From contig UQHH01000024.1 of assembly GCA_900540865.1 (NCBI GenBank), positions 1 to 32,853 of the forward strand: DNA of 32,853 nucleotides, written 5' to 3'. A model generated the notes under the pieces. The model worked only from the letters and a program-made list of their open reading frames with translations. It was not told the origin of the DNA and ran no database searches. How positions within the stretch are numbered: the stretch's first letter is position 1; each line of letters starts with the position of its first letter. This DNA is from an uncultured Oscillospiraceae bacterium. Its GTDB lineage: Bacteria; Bacillota; Clostridia; Oscillospirales; Acutalibacteraceae. Shown here piece after piece: positions 14,870 through 23,000 of the stretch. A program made the translations under genes and the position numbers.

Positions 14870-15358
14870 ATGGTGATTCTAACAATCAACCGGGCGCGGC
14901 CCGATGAAGCGCGGGAGCTTACGGATATTTCCTTTGCATCCAAGCGTTACTGGAATTATCCGGAGGCATATTATGTCGTCTGGAAGGATGAGCTTACCAT
15001 CACGCCCGAATACATAGAAAACAACAAGGTGTTCGCCGTCCGCTCGGAGGAAGGGCTTTTAGGCTACTGCTCCGTTGCGCAGGTGGAGCAGGACTTCCAC
15101 GCGGGGCGCGTGTTCGTACATAAGGGTTACTGGCTTGAGCATATTTTTATTTTGCCGGAGCATTTGCGCAAGGGGATAGGCAGCAGGCTCGTGGGCTTTG
15201 CAAAGGGCTGGTGCCGTCAAAACGAGATTGAGGTGCTCTCGATTTTCAGCGACCCGAACGCCGCCGGCTTTTACGATAAGCTCGGCGCGCTGTGCCTGGG
15301 AGAATACCCTTCAAGCATCGACGGCAGGAACGTGCTGCTTTACGAGCTGGCAATTTAA
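14870..15358 (+). CDS. GNAT-family N-acetyltransferase
   Basis: 162 residues of one acetyltransferase domain. The acetyl-CoA loop is seen as ILPEHLRKGIGSRLVGFA (the Q/RxxGxG/A motif), preceded by the beta-4 strand LEHIFI. The C-terminal segment is FYDKLGALCLGEYPSSIDGR. The substrate cannot be inferred. AAAGGAGGG (14857-14865) gives ATG 14870; a GTG at 14873 is possible but unneeded. It lies after the ddl terminator, so its link to the cell-wall operon is weak. Confidence 0.88.
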   Translation: MVILTINRARPDEARELTDISFASKRYWNYPEAYYVVWKDELTITPEYIENNKVFAVRSEEGLLGYCSVAQVEQDFHAGRVFVHKGYWLEHIFILPEHLRKGIGSRLVGFAKGWCRQNEIEVLSIFSDPNAAGFYDKLGALCLGEYPSSIDGRNVLLYELAI

Positions 15359-15371
15359 GATGAAAAGTCAA

Positions 15372-15399
15372 AATGCCCCGCACTGTTGTGCGGGGCATT
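15372..15399. terminator. Bidirectional terminator between the GNAT gene and the converging small gene
   Basis: A perfect 12-bp stem, AATGCCCCGCAC (15372-15383) and GTGCGGGGCATT (15388-15399), with loop TGTT. The reverse-strand side has TTTTGACTTTTC; the + side has only GCTTTG. Confidence 0.8.
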
Positions 15400-15416
15400 G
15401 CTTTGCCAAAATAAAA

Positions 15417-15830
15417 TTACTCGGTCGTTTCCGTAGCGTTTTCTTCTAAGACGGGCGCTTCCTGCCCCAAATCCTCATAAGAGCAGCAGACGGTAATATC
15501 CTCGCCGTCGTCCTCAAGCGCTGCATATTCGTCGTAGCTTACCTTTGCCTGCGCCTCAATCAGGCTGCGGTAACGGTCTGCCGCCTTCTGCATACGCGCG
15601 GAGGATTTGTCGATGGTTTCACAGCATTTCCTGTTCTGCTCGCTGTCGTCCTTACCGCGCAGGTTTTCATAATAATACTTGCCCAAAGCGATATACGAAC
15701 GGTTAATCAGGTCCGCCTCGTTGCGCATGACCATACGCAGGCGGTTCTGCTGTGCCTGCATCCTGTTTTTCTCCACAACGTATTCCACCGCGTCGGTTAC
15801 GGCGCTGCCGATAATCTCCAAAACCTTCAT
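15417..15830 (-). CDS. Small coiled-coil protein of unknown function
   Basis: 137 residues, not recognised. It has no signal peptide or membrane helix. Residues about 15-100 are charged and helical (EKNRMQAQQNRLRMVMRNEAD, RKCCETIDKSSARMQKAADRY), consistent with a coiled coil, and the tail is strongly acidic (LEENATETTE). GGGAGAC lies 7 nt before ATG 15830, and a good promoter is at 15926-15954. Real expression is therefore likely although the function is unknown. It is divergent from the CpXC gene. Confidence 0.75.
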   Translation of the reverse strand: MKVLEIIGSAVTDAVEYVVEKNRMQAQQNRLRMVMRNEADLINRSYIALGKYYYENLRGKDDSEQNRKCCETIDKSSARMQKAADRYRSLIEAQAKVSYDEYAALEDDGEDITVCCSYEDLGQEAPVLEENATETTE

Positions 15831-15925
15831 GAATCTTGTCTCCCAACATTGTTGTCTTTTCCGCGCCGCGGCGCGTTCTGATTGCTCCGGTCTTTCCTTG
15901 GATTCCTTTTCCTGTGAATAATACT

Positions 15926-15954
15926 ATTATTGCAGATAATTCCTGTAAGGTCAA
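15926..15954 (-). promoter_or_regulatory. Predicted promoter of the coiled-coil gene
   Basis: On the reverse strand: TTGACC (15949-15954), 17-bp spacer ending in TGC, AATAAT (15926-15931). The remaining gap to 16131 holds a weaker + strand candidate for the CpXC gene (TTCCAA, 16-bp spacer, TATAAT at 16019-16024). Confidence 0.7.
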
Positions 15955-16131
15955 TATCTGCCGGAAAGAAAATTTGCCTTTTCCATAGCCTGGCTGTTCC
16001 AAATCCGGCGTAATATGTTATAATAATAAACACAATCACAAAAGGCGCCGCCTTTTATTATCATATGTTTTTCCGCGCGCAAAATGTACCGCGCGGCCAT
16101 AAATTCCGTCTTTTTTGAAAGGATGTTTTGC

Positions 16132-16803
16132 ATGTCTTTAAGCGAACTGAAAACTGTAAACTGCCCGAACTGCGGCGGACACAATAAGGCGGTAATCTAC
16201 CAGAGCGTGAACCCTGCGGAGGATATGTCCCTGAGGCGTGACGTTTTAAACGACAGGCTGTTCACCTATAGCTGTGTGCACTGCGGGTATGAAGCGAGGC
16301 TCTGCTATCCCGTTTTATATAACGACGTTAAACGGCGGTTTATGGTTTATTTTATACCCAACAGTGAAAAAACGCTGCTGACCGACCGTGTGCTGGAAAA
16401 GGAAAACGTCAAAATCGCGCCGGTGAAAAAACGGCTCGTGACCTCCTATAACGATTTCAAGGAAAAAATTATTTTGTTTGAGGCCGGGCTTGACGACATG
16501 GCGGCGGAGTTGACGAAGCTTGCGCTCGAGGAGGCCGTGCGCAGGCAGGAAAAACGGATTGTGCGCGGCGGGTACTTTTCTGTTTACGACAAGTCGGAAA
16601 TCGGCTTTACATACTTTACCCCCGATAAAAACGAGCCGTGCGTGCGCACCACGAGCATGGAGGTCTATAACAAGTCGCGCAGTATAGCCATCCGGTTGGG
16701 CCGCCGGGAGCGGCAGGCGCGCGGGTTTGTAAAGATAGACCGCCAATGGGCGGAGGAAATTTTGTACCGTTACCAGAAATATGGTTTTGAAGAAAACGCA
16801 TAG
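16132..16803 (+). CDS. CpXC-domain (zinc-ribbon) protein
   Basis: 223 residues. An N-terminal CpXC-type metal site is made by C11-P-N-C14 and C48-V-H-C51 (VNCPNCGG and YSCVHCGY), as in the CpXC family of Bacillota, whose function is not established. The rest is an alpha/beta region without a motif that I recognise. The start is ATG 16132 with GAAAGGA about 10 nt upstream; an earlier in-frame ATG at 16084 has no ribosome-binding site. It is monocistronic, with a terminator at 16812. A cytosolic protein with one structural zinc is the most that can be said. Confidence 0.82.
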   Translation: MSLSELKTVNCPNCGGHNKAVIYQSVNPAEDMSLRRDVLNDRLFTYSCVHCGYEARLCYPVLYNDVKRRFMVYFIPNSEKTLLTDRVLEKENVKIAPVKKRLVTSYNDFKEKIILFEAGLDDMAAELTKLALEEAVRRQEKRIVRGGYFSVYDKSEIGFTYFTPDKNEPCVRTTSMEVYNKSRSIAIRLGRRERQARGFVKIDRQWAEEILYRYQKYGFEENA

Positions 16804-16811
16804 GAATTGAG

Positions 16812-16836
16812 AAAGCCGCTTAAAAGCGGCTTTTTT
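16812..16836 (+). terminator. Terminator after the CpXC gene
   Basis: AAAGCCGC (16812-16819), loop TTAAAA, GCGGCTTT (16826-16833), with the T-run continuing to 16836. Confidence 0.88.
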
Positions 16837-16999
16837 ACTTTTTATTTCGTTTTTTGGAGTTGTCGCCTGCAGTCACTGCCGGGCAAAACGGAACAAAATA
16901 AAATGCATCAAAATAATTCCTATTTATGTTTATTATGTTTCGCAATAAAGCTTCTACCCGCTTTTTTACATCAGAAATATAAACTGTACATTTTATTTA

Positions 17000-17028
17000 T
17001 TGACTTTCAATAATAGCAGGAATATAAT
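17000..17028 (+). promoter_or_regulatory. Strong predicted promoter of the lectin-protease operon
   Basis: TTGACT (17000-17005), 17-bp spacer, perfect TATAAT (17023-17028). The leader is about 50 nt to ATG 17085. The rest of 16837-17084 is AT-rich and shows nothing else. Confidence 0.8.
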
Positions 17029-17084
17029 GAAATTGAAATGATATGTGCGAACTTTCTGGTGGATGTTGAAAAGGAGTGTGCATT

Positions 17085-18167
17085 ATGCATAAAAAAGTGC
17101 GGCGTTTCGTTTCTTTAGTCTTTTCTGTTTTGGTTTTGGCAGCATTTCCCGTGTTGACTGCTACAACCGCCTCGGCAGAGGTTATTGGGTTGCGCACGGG
17201 CGAAACCTACTACCTGCGCAACGTTGCCACGGGAAAATACATGGATGTTTACAACCAGGGAAAAGCAAACGGAACAAATATTTTGTTATACGGCTTCAAC
17301 GGGCAAACCAACCAGCGGTTTACGGTGGTGCATAAGGGAAACGGCATTTACCGGCTGCGCCCCAAGCACGCCAGCGGCTATACAATGGATGTGACCGGCA
17401 GCAACGTGGATATTTGGCAGGAGGGGAGCTACTCGACTGAGGATTTTACCATTATGCGCAACGTGTCAAGCCAATATCCCGGCTCGTATTATATTAAATA
17501 CGGCAGTAAGTACGTTATGAGCAACGCCGATGAAAACAATGTTGTCGTTGCGGATACCTCTACCTACGACAGCAAGGCGCTGTGGTCGTTTGAAAAGGTT
17601 TCTCACGGGGATGCGGATATCTTTAGCACGAGGTATACATCTTTTGATACGACTGGGGCCGATTCACATATACTAAGTTGTGTTGAAAATCGGATGGGAT
17701 ATTACGGGACAACTAATATTAATCCTTCAATAGGTAGTGTTACAGAAGCCCTATTTTATTCTGATATTGTCGTATGTTTCAGTCATGGCGATAATGGAAA
17801 AATTTCATTCTATAATGGAAGTGGAGCGAAAACCGGATATTTAAGTGGCTCCCAAATTGTTAACCTTCAGTCAAATCGGCTATCTTCTCTAAGGTTATTT
17901 GTCGTATGTGGTTGTAGAACCGGCAACACATCGTCAGAATTCGGTAACTTAATTAATTCAGCCTTTTCAAAAGGAACTCATTTTTCGATAGGTTGGACAG
18001 AGGATATTAGGCTTTATTCTGCCACACATTGGCTAAAAAGCTTTTTTGATAAAATTGGTGATAAGGGCGCAACCGTAAAGGATGCCATAGACCATGCGGA
18101 ACTTTGGTCTCATTGCGGTGGACTCTATTATAAGGGGGATTTGTCACAACAATTATCCCACCTATAG
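17085..18167 (+). CDS. Secreted ricin-B-lectin protein with a C-terminal CHAT/caspase-like protease domain
   Basis: 360 residues. A Sec signal peptide (KKVRR, hydrophobic core, TASA) is probably cleaved after A31. Residues about 35-170 form a ricin-type beta-trefoil (YYLRNVATGKYMDV, NQRFTVVHKGNGIYRLRPK, ALWSFEKV), expected to bind sugars. Residues about 180-360 resemble a CHAT/clan-CD peptidase: a His motif, VVCFSHGDNG (His234), and a Cys motif, LFVVCGCRTG (Cys277), like the SHG and LSACxTG motifs of CHAT proteins. The protease half is AT-rich and uses different codons from the lectin half. ATG 17085 is 8 nt after AAGGAG (17071-17076). It is the first of four exported-protein genes. Targets are unknown, and the CHAT assignment is by motif only. 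Confidence 0.75.
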   Translation: MHKKVRRFVSLVFSVLVLAAFPVLTATTASAEVIGLRTGETYYLRNVATGKYMDVYNQGKANGTNILLYGFNGQTNQRFTVVHKGNGIYRLRPKHASGYTMDVTGSNVDIWQEGSYSTEDFTIMRNVSSQYPGSYYIKYGSKYVMSNADENNVVVADTSTYDSKALWSFEKVSHGDADIFSTRYTSFDTTGADSHILSCVENRMGYYGTTNINPSIGSVTEALFYSDIVVCFSHGDNGKISFYNGSGAKTGYLSGSQIVNLQSNRLSSLRLFVVCGCRTGNTSSEFGNLINSAFSKGTHFSIGWTEDIRLYSATHWLKSFFDKIGDKGATVKDAIDHAELWSHCGGLYYKGDLSQQLSHL

Positions 18168-18202
18168 GCATGTAAACTTATTAAATCAGGGAGGTATTCA
18201 CC

Positions 18203-19027
18203 ATGGAAAAAACAAAGAAGAATTCCCGTCATATCCTGCGGTATGTACTGCTTGCCCTGCTCGTCGTGTGCGCGGGCGCTCTGTGCGGCTTTTCCCTCTC
18301 GAACACAGGGCAGGGGCTTATTCAGGACGCCTACGGCAGTTCGATGGAATTACTAAAACAAAACGCTACAAAGCAGGTCACATTAAACGGGAAAAGCAGC
18401 GGTACGCTCACCTATAAGGAGACGATGAACCGCAGCGACGCGCCGGTAAACAGGCGCAGCGACAATTATGGAACCTATGACGTTTACGCGGATGAAGACG
18501 GAAACGAATATATATTTCTTTTAAATTCCGACACATTATGCGGCTATAAGGCCAAGGATGCTACCGACATCATGGATTACACGGGTAAAGCTGTGACAAA
18601 GGACAGTGCAAGGGAAACGGCAGACGCTTACATGCAGTCCGTTTTTGGTGACGGCGCACAAAAGTACCAGTTTGAAAGCATTGAGGTGCAGAGCACCGTT
18701 TTCTATGTAGACTACTGCTTTTATTTAAACGGCGCAAAAACGGACGACCAGGTAACGCTCTGGATTCGCACGACGGATGGCGCTGTTTCCGCCTGGCACG
18801 CCTTCAACCGCGGCCGGTACGACGGGTACGCAAACCGGAACCTTTCCACAAGCGCAGCCAAGGCAAAGCTGGAGGAGCAAATCCCGCTTGTCAAGTCGCC
18901 CGACTATGAAATATTTGACCAGTATATCACCAAAACGGACGACGGCAGGCTTGTCATGCATTACGATATCGTTCACACAGAAGAAGGAGCAAGAAAAACA
19001 CACACCTATGAAGCCCCCTTAGAGTAA
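18203..19027 (+). CDS. Exported single-pass protein of unknown function
   Basis: 274 residues. A short basic N-terminus is followed by one membrane helix (about 13-33, LRYVLLALLVVCAGALCGF) and an outside domain. No lipobox fits (GALC lacks the usual pattern). The middle (about 135-235) includes SARETADAYMQSVFGD, a strand-rich segment with FYVDYCFYLNG, TLWIRTTDGAVSAWHAFNRG and TSAAKAKLEEQI, which recalls PepSY/YcdB-type repeats, though weakly. AGGGAGG is 8 nt before ATG 18203, 35 bp after the lectin-protease gene, so it is probably co-transcribed with it. A partner, inhibitor or anchor of that protein is possible, not shown. Confidence 0.7.
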   Translation: MEKTKKNSRHILRYVLLALLVVCAGALCGFSLSNTGQGLIQDAYGSSMELLKQNATKQVTLNGKSSGTLTYKETMNRSDAPVNRRSDNYGTYDVYADEDGNEYIFLLNSDTLCGYKAKDATDIMDYTGKAVTKDSARETADAYMQSVFGDGAQKYQFESIEVQSTVFYVDYCFYLNGAKTDDQVTLWIRTTDGAVSAWHAFNRGRYDGYANRNLSTSAAKAKLEEQIPLVKSPDYEIFDQYITKTDDGRLVMHYDIVHTEEGARKTHTYEAPLE

Positions 19028-19041
19028 AGGAGCCTGTAGTC

Positions 19042-19494
19042 ATGACCGCGAGAAAAAAGCGTATCATTTGGATTGTGTCCTTCTGCGCCCTGTTCCTGAT
19101 AGCGGCGGGCGTTACGTACCTGTCATTGAGCTGGGACAGCTTGTTTCGGCCTGCTGGCACGCCCATTTCTTTTCCCGACGGTACGGTAAGCGCCAAGGCG
19201 GAATTCAACCAGCTGTCCCTGGAAGAGACCCCCTGGGACGTCATAAAAATGGAATTTCCCGATGCGGCTTCTGCAAAAAAACTGTTTGAAATCGAAACAT
19301 GGGCAAACGATTACGAGTATGACCCACGAATTATGCGTATCCCGTGGAGAATGACTGTAACCTACACCCTTGCGGACGGCGGCGCGGTACAGCGCGTCTA
19401 TCAAAAATCCGATTGGAATGAGGTTTTGGAAGCGTTTATTGACGACAATAAGCAGTATATTACAGAAAAGTATAATACGATTTCACAAAGATAG
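19042..19494 (+). CDS. Small membrane-anchored protein, tandem paralogue 1
   Basis: 150 residues, not recognised. A basic start (RKKR), one membrane helix (about 8-30, IIWIVSFCALFLIAAGVTYL) and an outside domain of about 115 residues with PISFPDGTVSA, IKMEFPD, WANDYEYD, VTYTLADG and DWNEVLEAFI. Roughly half of its residues match the next gene outside the N-terminus, and the helix-coding DNA is nearly identical in the two. It starts 14 bp after the upstream gene with AAAGGAG in the preceding stop region. Conserved Trp and Tyr suggest a compact extracytoplasmic domain. Confidence 0.72.
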   Translation: MTARKKRIIWIVSFCALFLIAAGVTYLSLSWDSLFRPAGTPISFPDGTVSAKAEFNQLSLEETPWDVIKMEFPDAASAKKLFEIETWANDYEYDPRIMRIPWRMTVTYTLADGGAVQRVYQKSDWNEVLEAFIDDNKQYITEKYNTISQR

Positions 19495-19595
19495 GATTAA
19501 ATATAATGACCAGAAAAAAGCGTATCATTTGGATTGTGTCCTTCTGCGCCCTGTTCCTGGTAGCGGCGGGCGTTACGTACCTGTCGCTGAGCTGG
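19051..19595 (+). repeat. 84-bp direct repeat at the 5' ends of the tandem paralogues
   Basis: Bases 19051-19134 and 19512-19595 match at 81 of 84 positions by hand alignment and cover the membrane-anchor codons. The rest of the two genes is far more diverged. Confidence 0.85.
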
Positions 19596-19961
19596 AATAA
19601 TCTTTTTAACGAGACGAGTAGTTCCGCACCCGCTCCCATCTCTTTTCCCGGCAGTACGGTAAGCGCCCGCGTTGAAATCAAGTACCTTACCGTTGATGAA
19701 ATTACCTATGAAACAATAAAAATGGATTTCCCGGACAAGAAGGCCGCAAAGGAGCTCTATCAAATTGAGCGCTGGGCAAACGGCTACGAATATAACGCGC
19801 AGCTTTCACTCATGCGATGGAATTTGTCGGTAGTATATACTCTTGCTGACGGCAGTACGGTCGAGCGCTCTTACCAAAAATGTGACTGGGACGAGGTAAT
19901 TGCCGAATTTGTGAAATCACATGAGCAGAACGTGACAGAAATGCGGGAATTTGGCTCTTGA
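19506..19961 (+). CDS. Small membrane-anchored protein, tandem paralogue 2
   Basis: 151 residues, not recognised. Same plan as the upstream gene: RKKR start, membrane helix at about 7-29, a short linker enriched in Ser/Ala/Pro (SSSAPAPISFP) and an outside domain with IKMDFPD, RWANGYEY, VVYTLADGSTVERSYQK and DWDEVIAEFV. It follows the first paralogue after 11 bp; the ribosome-binding site is weak (AGGATTAAAT), so translation may depend on coupling. Last gene of the operon, followed by a strong terminator. Confidence 0.72.
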   Translation: MTRKKRIIWIVSFCALFLVAAGVTYLSLSWNNLFNETSSSAPAPISFPGSTVSARVEIKYLTVDEITYETIKMDFPDKKAAKELYQIERWANGYEYNAQLSLMRWNLSVVYTLADGSTVERSYQKCDWDEVIAEFVKSHEQNVTEMREFGS

Positions 19962-19985
19962 CCGTGTGTAAGCCCCTATAAAAAC

Positions 19986-20036
19986 AGCCTTCGGCGTGCA
20001 TTCCATGGAATGCACGCCGGGGGCTTTGTTTTTTTG
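19986..20036. terminator. Bidirectional terminator between the exported-protein operon and purL
   Basis: The 13-bp arms CGGCGTGCATTCC (19992-20004) and GGAATGCACGCCG (20007-20019) are extended by AGCC/GGCT. The + side has TTTGTTTTTTT. On the reverse strand TGTTTTTATAG follows, so it also ends purL transcripts. Confidence 0.9.
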
Positions 20037-20038
20037 CT

Positions 20039-23000
20039 TTATTTAAAATACGCAACGCCGCTTTCAAAGAGCTTCTGGTCCTTTTCAAACGGGACGTTTT
20101 GATAAAGGTTTTCGCCCTTGCGTTCAGAATGGCCCATTTTGCCGAATACCCTGCCGTCGGGGCTTGTAATGCCCTCGATTGCGCAGACCGAGCCGTTCAA
20201 GTTGTACGCAATATCGTCTGACGGCCTGCCGCTCAAATCGACATACTGCGTGGCGATTTGGCCGTTTTCCATAAGGGCCCTGACTGTTTCTTCGTCCGCC
20301 GCGAACCGTCCTTCTCCATGCGAAACAGGAATGGCGAATACATCGCCCGCGTTTGCGCCGCTGAGCCATGGTGATTTGACGGACGTGACGCGCGTATAAG
20401 CCATGTGGGAAATATGTCGGCCGATGGAGTTGAACGTGAGCGTCGGGTCGGTTTCTTTGAGCTCCGTAATTTTGCCGTACGGCACGAGCCCCAGCTTGAT
20501 GAGCGCCTGGAAGCCATTGCAGATGCCGAGCATCAATCCGTCGCGCTGTTCGAGCAAATCGGTTACCGCCTGCGCGATAAGCGGGTTACGGAAGGCCGTG
20601 GCAATGAACTTGCCGGAGCCGTCCGGCTCGTCGCCGCCGCTGAATCCGCCGGGCAGCATGACAATCTGCGCCTGCCTTATCATTTTTTCCATCTGCTCGA
20701 TGGTCTGCTCGATGTCGTGCGGCGTAAGGTTCTTTACAATCAAAACATCCGCCTGCGCGCCCGCCTTCTCAAACGCCCGCGCCGTGTCGACCTCGCAGTT
20801 TGTACCGGGGAACGCCGGGATAAACACCCGCGGTCTTGCCGCCTTAATTGCGGGAGCCTTTTGGTTCCTCTGCGTATAGCAGGGAATGTCAAACGCGAGC
20901 TTTGGGCATTCCGCCTTTGTCGGGAACACCTTTTCAAGCTTTCCGGTCCATGTATCTATCAGCTCGTCGAGCGCAAGCTTTGCGCCGATGATGTCAATCT
21001 GCTTTTCCTCGCTGGTTTTGCCGAGCACATACTGCTGTACCGCGGCGTCGAGCGTTGCTCCATCTTCCATTTCGAGCACCAGGCCGCCGGAAAGCGGAGC
21101 GAACAGCTCTTCCATGGTAAGCGCGTGGTTGAAGGTAAAGCCAATTTGGTTGCCGAAGCACATTCTGCACACAGCGGCGGCCGCGCCGCCCTCCCGCAGT
21201 ACGGAGGCGGACAGGATTTTCCCGTCCTGCATCAGCTTATAAACCGCCCTGTACATCTCTTTGAGCCTGTCCCACTGCGGCATAGCCGTGTCTCCGTCCT
21301 CCGGCACGGGAACGAAAAGGACGGCCGAACCAGCCTTTTTAAATTCCGCTGATACCGTTTTTGAGGCCTTAGTCATCGCGACCGCGAAGCTTACGAGCGT
21401 CGGCGGTACGTCGAGCTGCTCAAACGAGCCGGACATGCTGTCCTTGCCGCCGATGGAGGGAATTTCCAGCGCAAGCTGGGCTGTCAGCGCGCCGAGCAGC
21501 GCGGCGGCGGGCTTGCCCCAGCGCTCCGGCTTGTCGTACAAGCGCTCGAAATATTCCTGGAACGTGAGGCGGGCGCTCAAAGGGTCCGCCCCGATAGCGA
21601 GCAGCTTGGAAAGCGATTCCACCACGGCATACGCCGAGCCGTGGAACGGACTCCAGCGCGATATGCCCGGGATGTAGCCGTAGCTCATCGCGGTCGCGTC
21701 GTCTGTTTCTCCCTGCTCCAGCGGAATTTTTGCCGCCATCGCCTCCTGCGGCGTGAGCTGGTACCTGCCGCCGAACGGCATCAAAACGGTAGCAGCGCCG
21801 ATACTCGAATCGAACCGCTCGGAAAGGCCGATTTGCGAGCAAACCTCGAGCCTGCCGAGATTTTCTTGAAAGGCCCGCGCGCGTTCCATGCCGCTAAGGC
21901 ACTGCGGCACGGCGCGCCTGTAGTTCTTCGCTTTGTCGGGCGACGCGATATACGCGCTTGCGCGCTGCGTCACGCCGTTGGTATTCAAAAACGCCCTGCT
22001 TAAATCGACGATTTTATCGCCGCGCCACGTCATGGAAAGCCTCGGGCTTTCCGTCACCTCCGCTACGGCTGTGGCCTCCAGGTTCTCTTTACCCGCAAGG
22101 GCAATAAATTCTTCCATGTCTTTTTTGTCGAGCACGACCGCCATACGCTCCTGCGACTCGGAAATCGCAAGCTCGGTGCCGTCGAGTCCCTCATACTTCT
22201 TCGTCACGCGGTCAAGGTCGACCGTCAGGCCGTCGGCAAGCTCGCCGATGGCGACGCAGACGCCGCCCGCGCCGAAATCGTTGCAGCGCTTTATCATGGT
22301 GGAAACCTCTTCGCGCCGGAACAGGCGCTGGATTTTGCGCTCTGTGGGCGGGTTGCCCTTCTGCACCTCCGCGCCGCACGTTTCAATCGACTGTGCCGTG
22401 TGCGCTTTGGAGGAGCCTGTCGCGCCGCCGCAGCCGTCGCGCCCGGTCCTGCCGCCGAGCAGGACGATGACGTCGCCCGGAAGCGGTACCTCGCGCACGA
22501 CGTTTCGCTTCGGCGAAGCGCCGATAACCGCGCCGATTTCCATACGCTTCGCGGCATAGCCCGGGTCGTAAAGCTCCGTGATCTGGCCGGTCGCAAGGCC
22601 GATTTGGTTGCCGTAGGAGCTGTAGCCCGCCGCAGCGCCCGTCGTAATCTTGCGGGTGGGGAGCTTGCCGGGGATGGTGTCTTTAAACGGGATGGTCGGG
22701 TCGCTGCTGCCGGTGACGCGCATCGCCTGATATACATACGAGCGCCCGGAGAGCGGGTCGCGGATTGCGCCGCCCAGGCACGTTGCCGCGCCGCCGAACG
22801 GCTCAATTTCCGTCGGGTGGTTATGCGTTTCGTTTTTAAACTGGACGAGCCATTTTTCCGTCTTGCCGTCGATGGTAACCGGCACCTCAATAGAGCAGGC
22901 GTTGATTTCCTCGCTTACGTCGAGGTCGGGGATAAGCCCGCGCTTTCTCAAAAGCTTCATACCGGCAAGCGCCATATCCATCAGCGAAACGTCCCTGTTC

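Noticed and set aside
19042..19961. CRISPR-like or satellite repeat
   Set aside because: There are only two copies and they lie within two coding paralogues.
20405..21352. 315-codon + strand frame, and others up to 23221, opposite purL
   Set aside because: They are antisense to the intact, motif-rich purL and lack translation signals.
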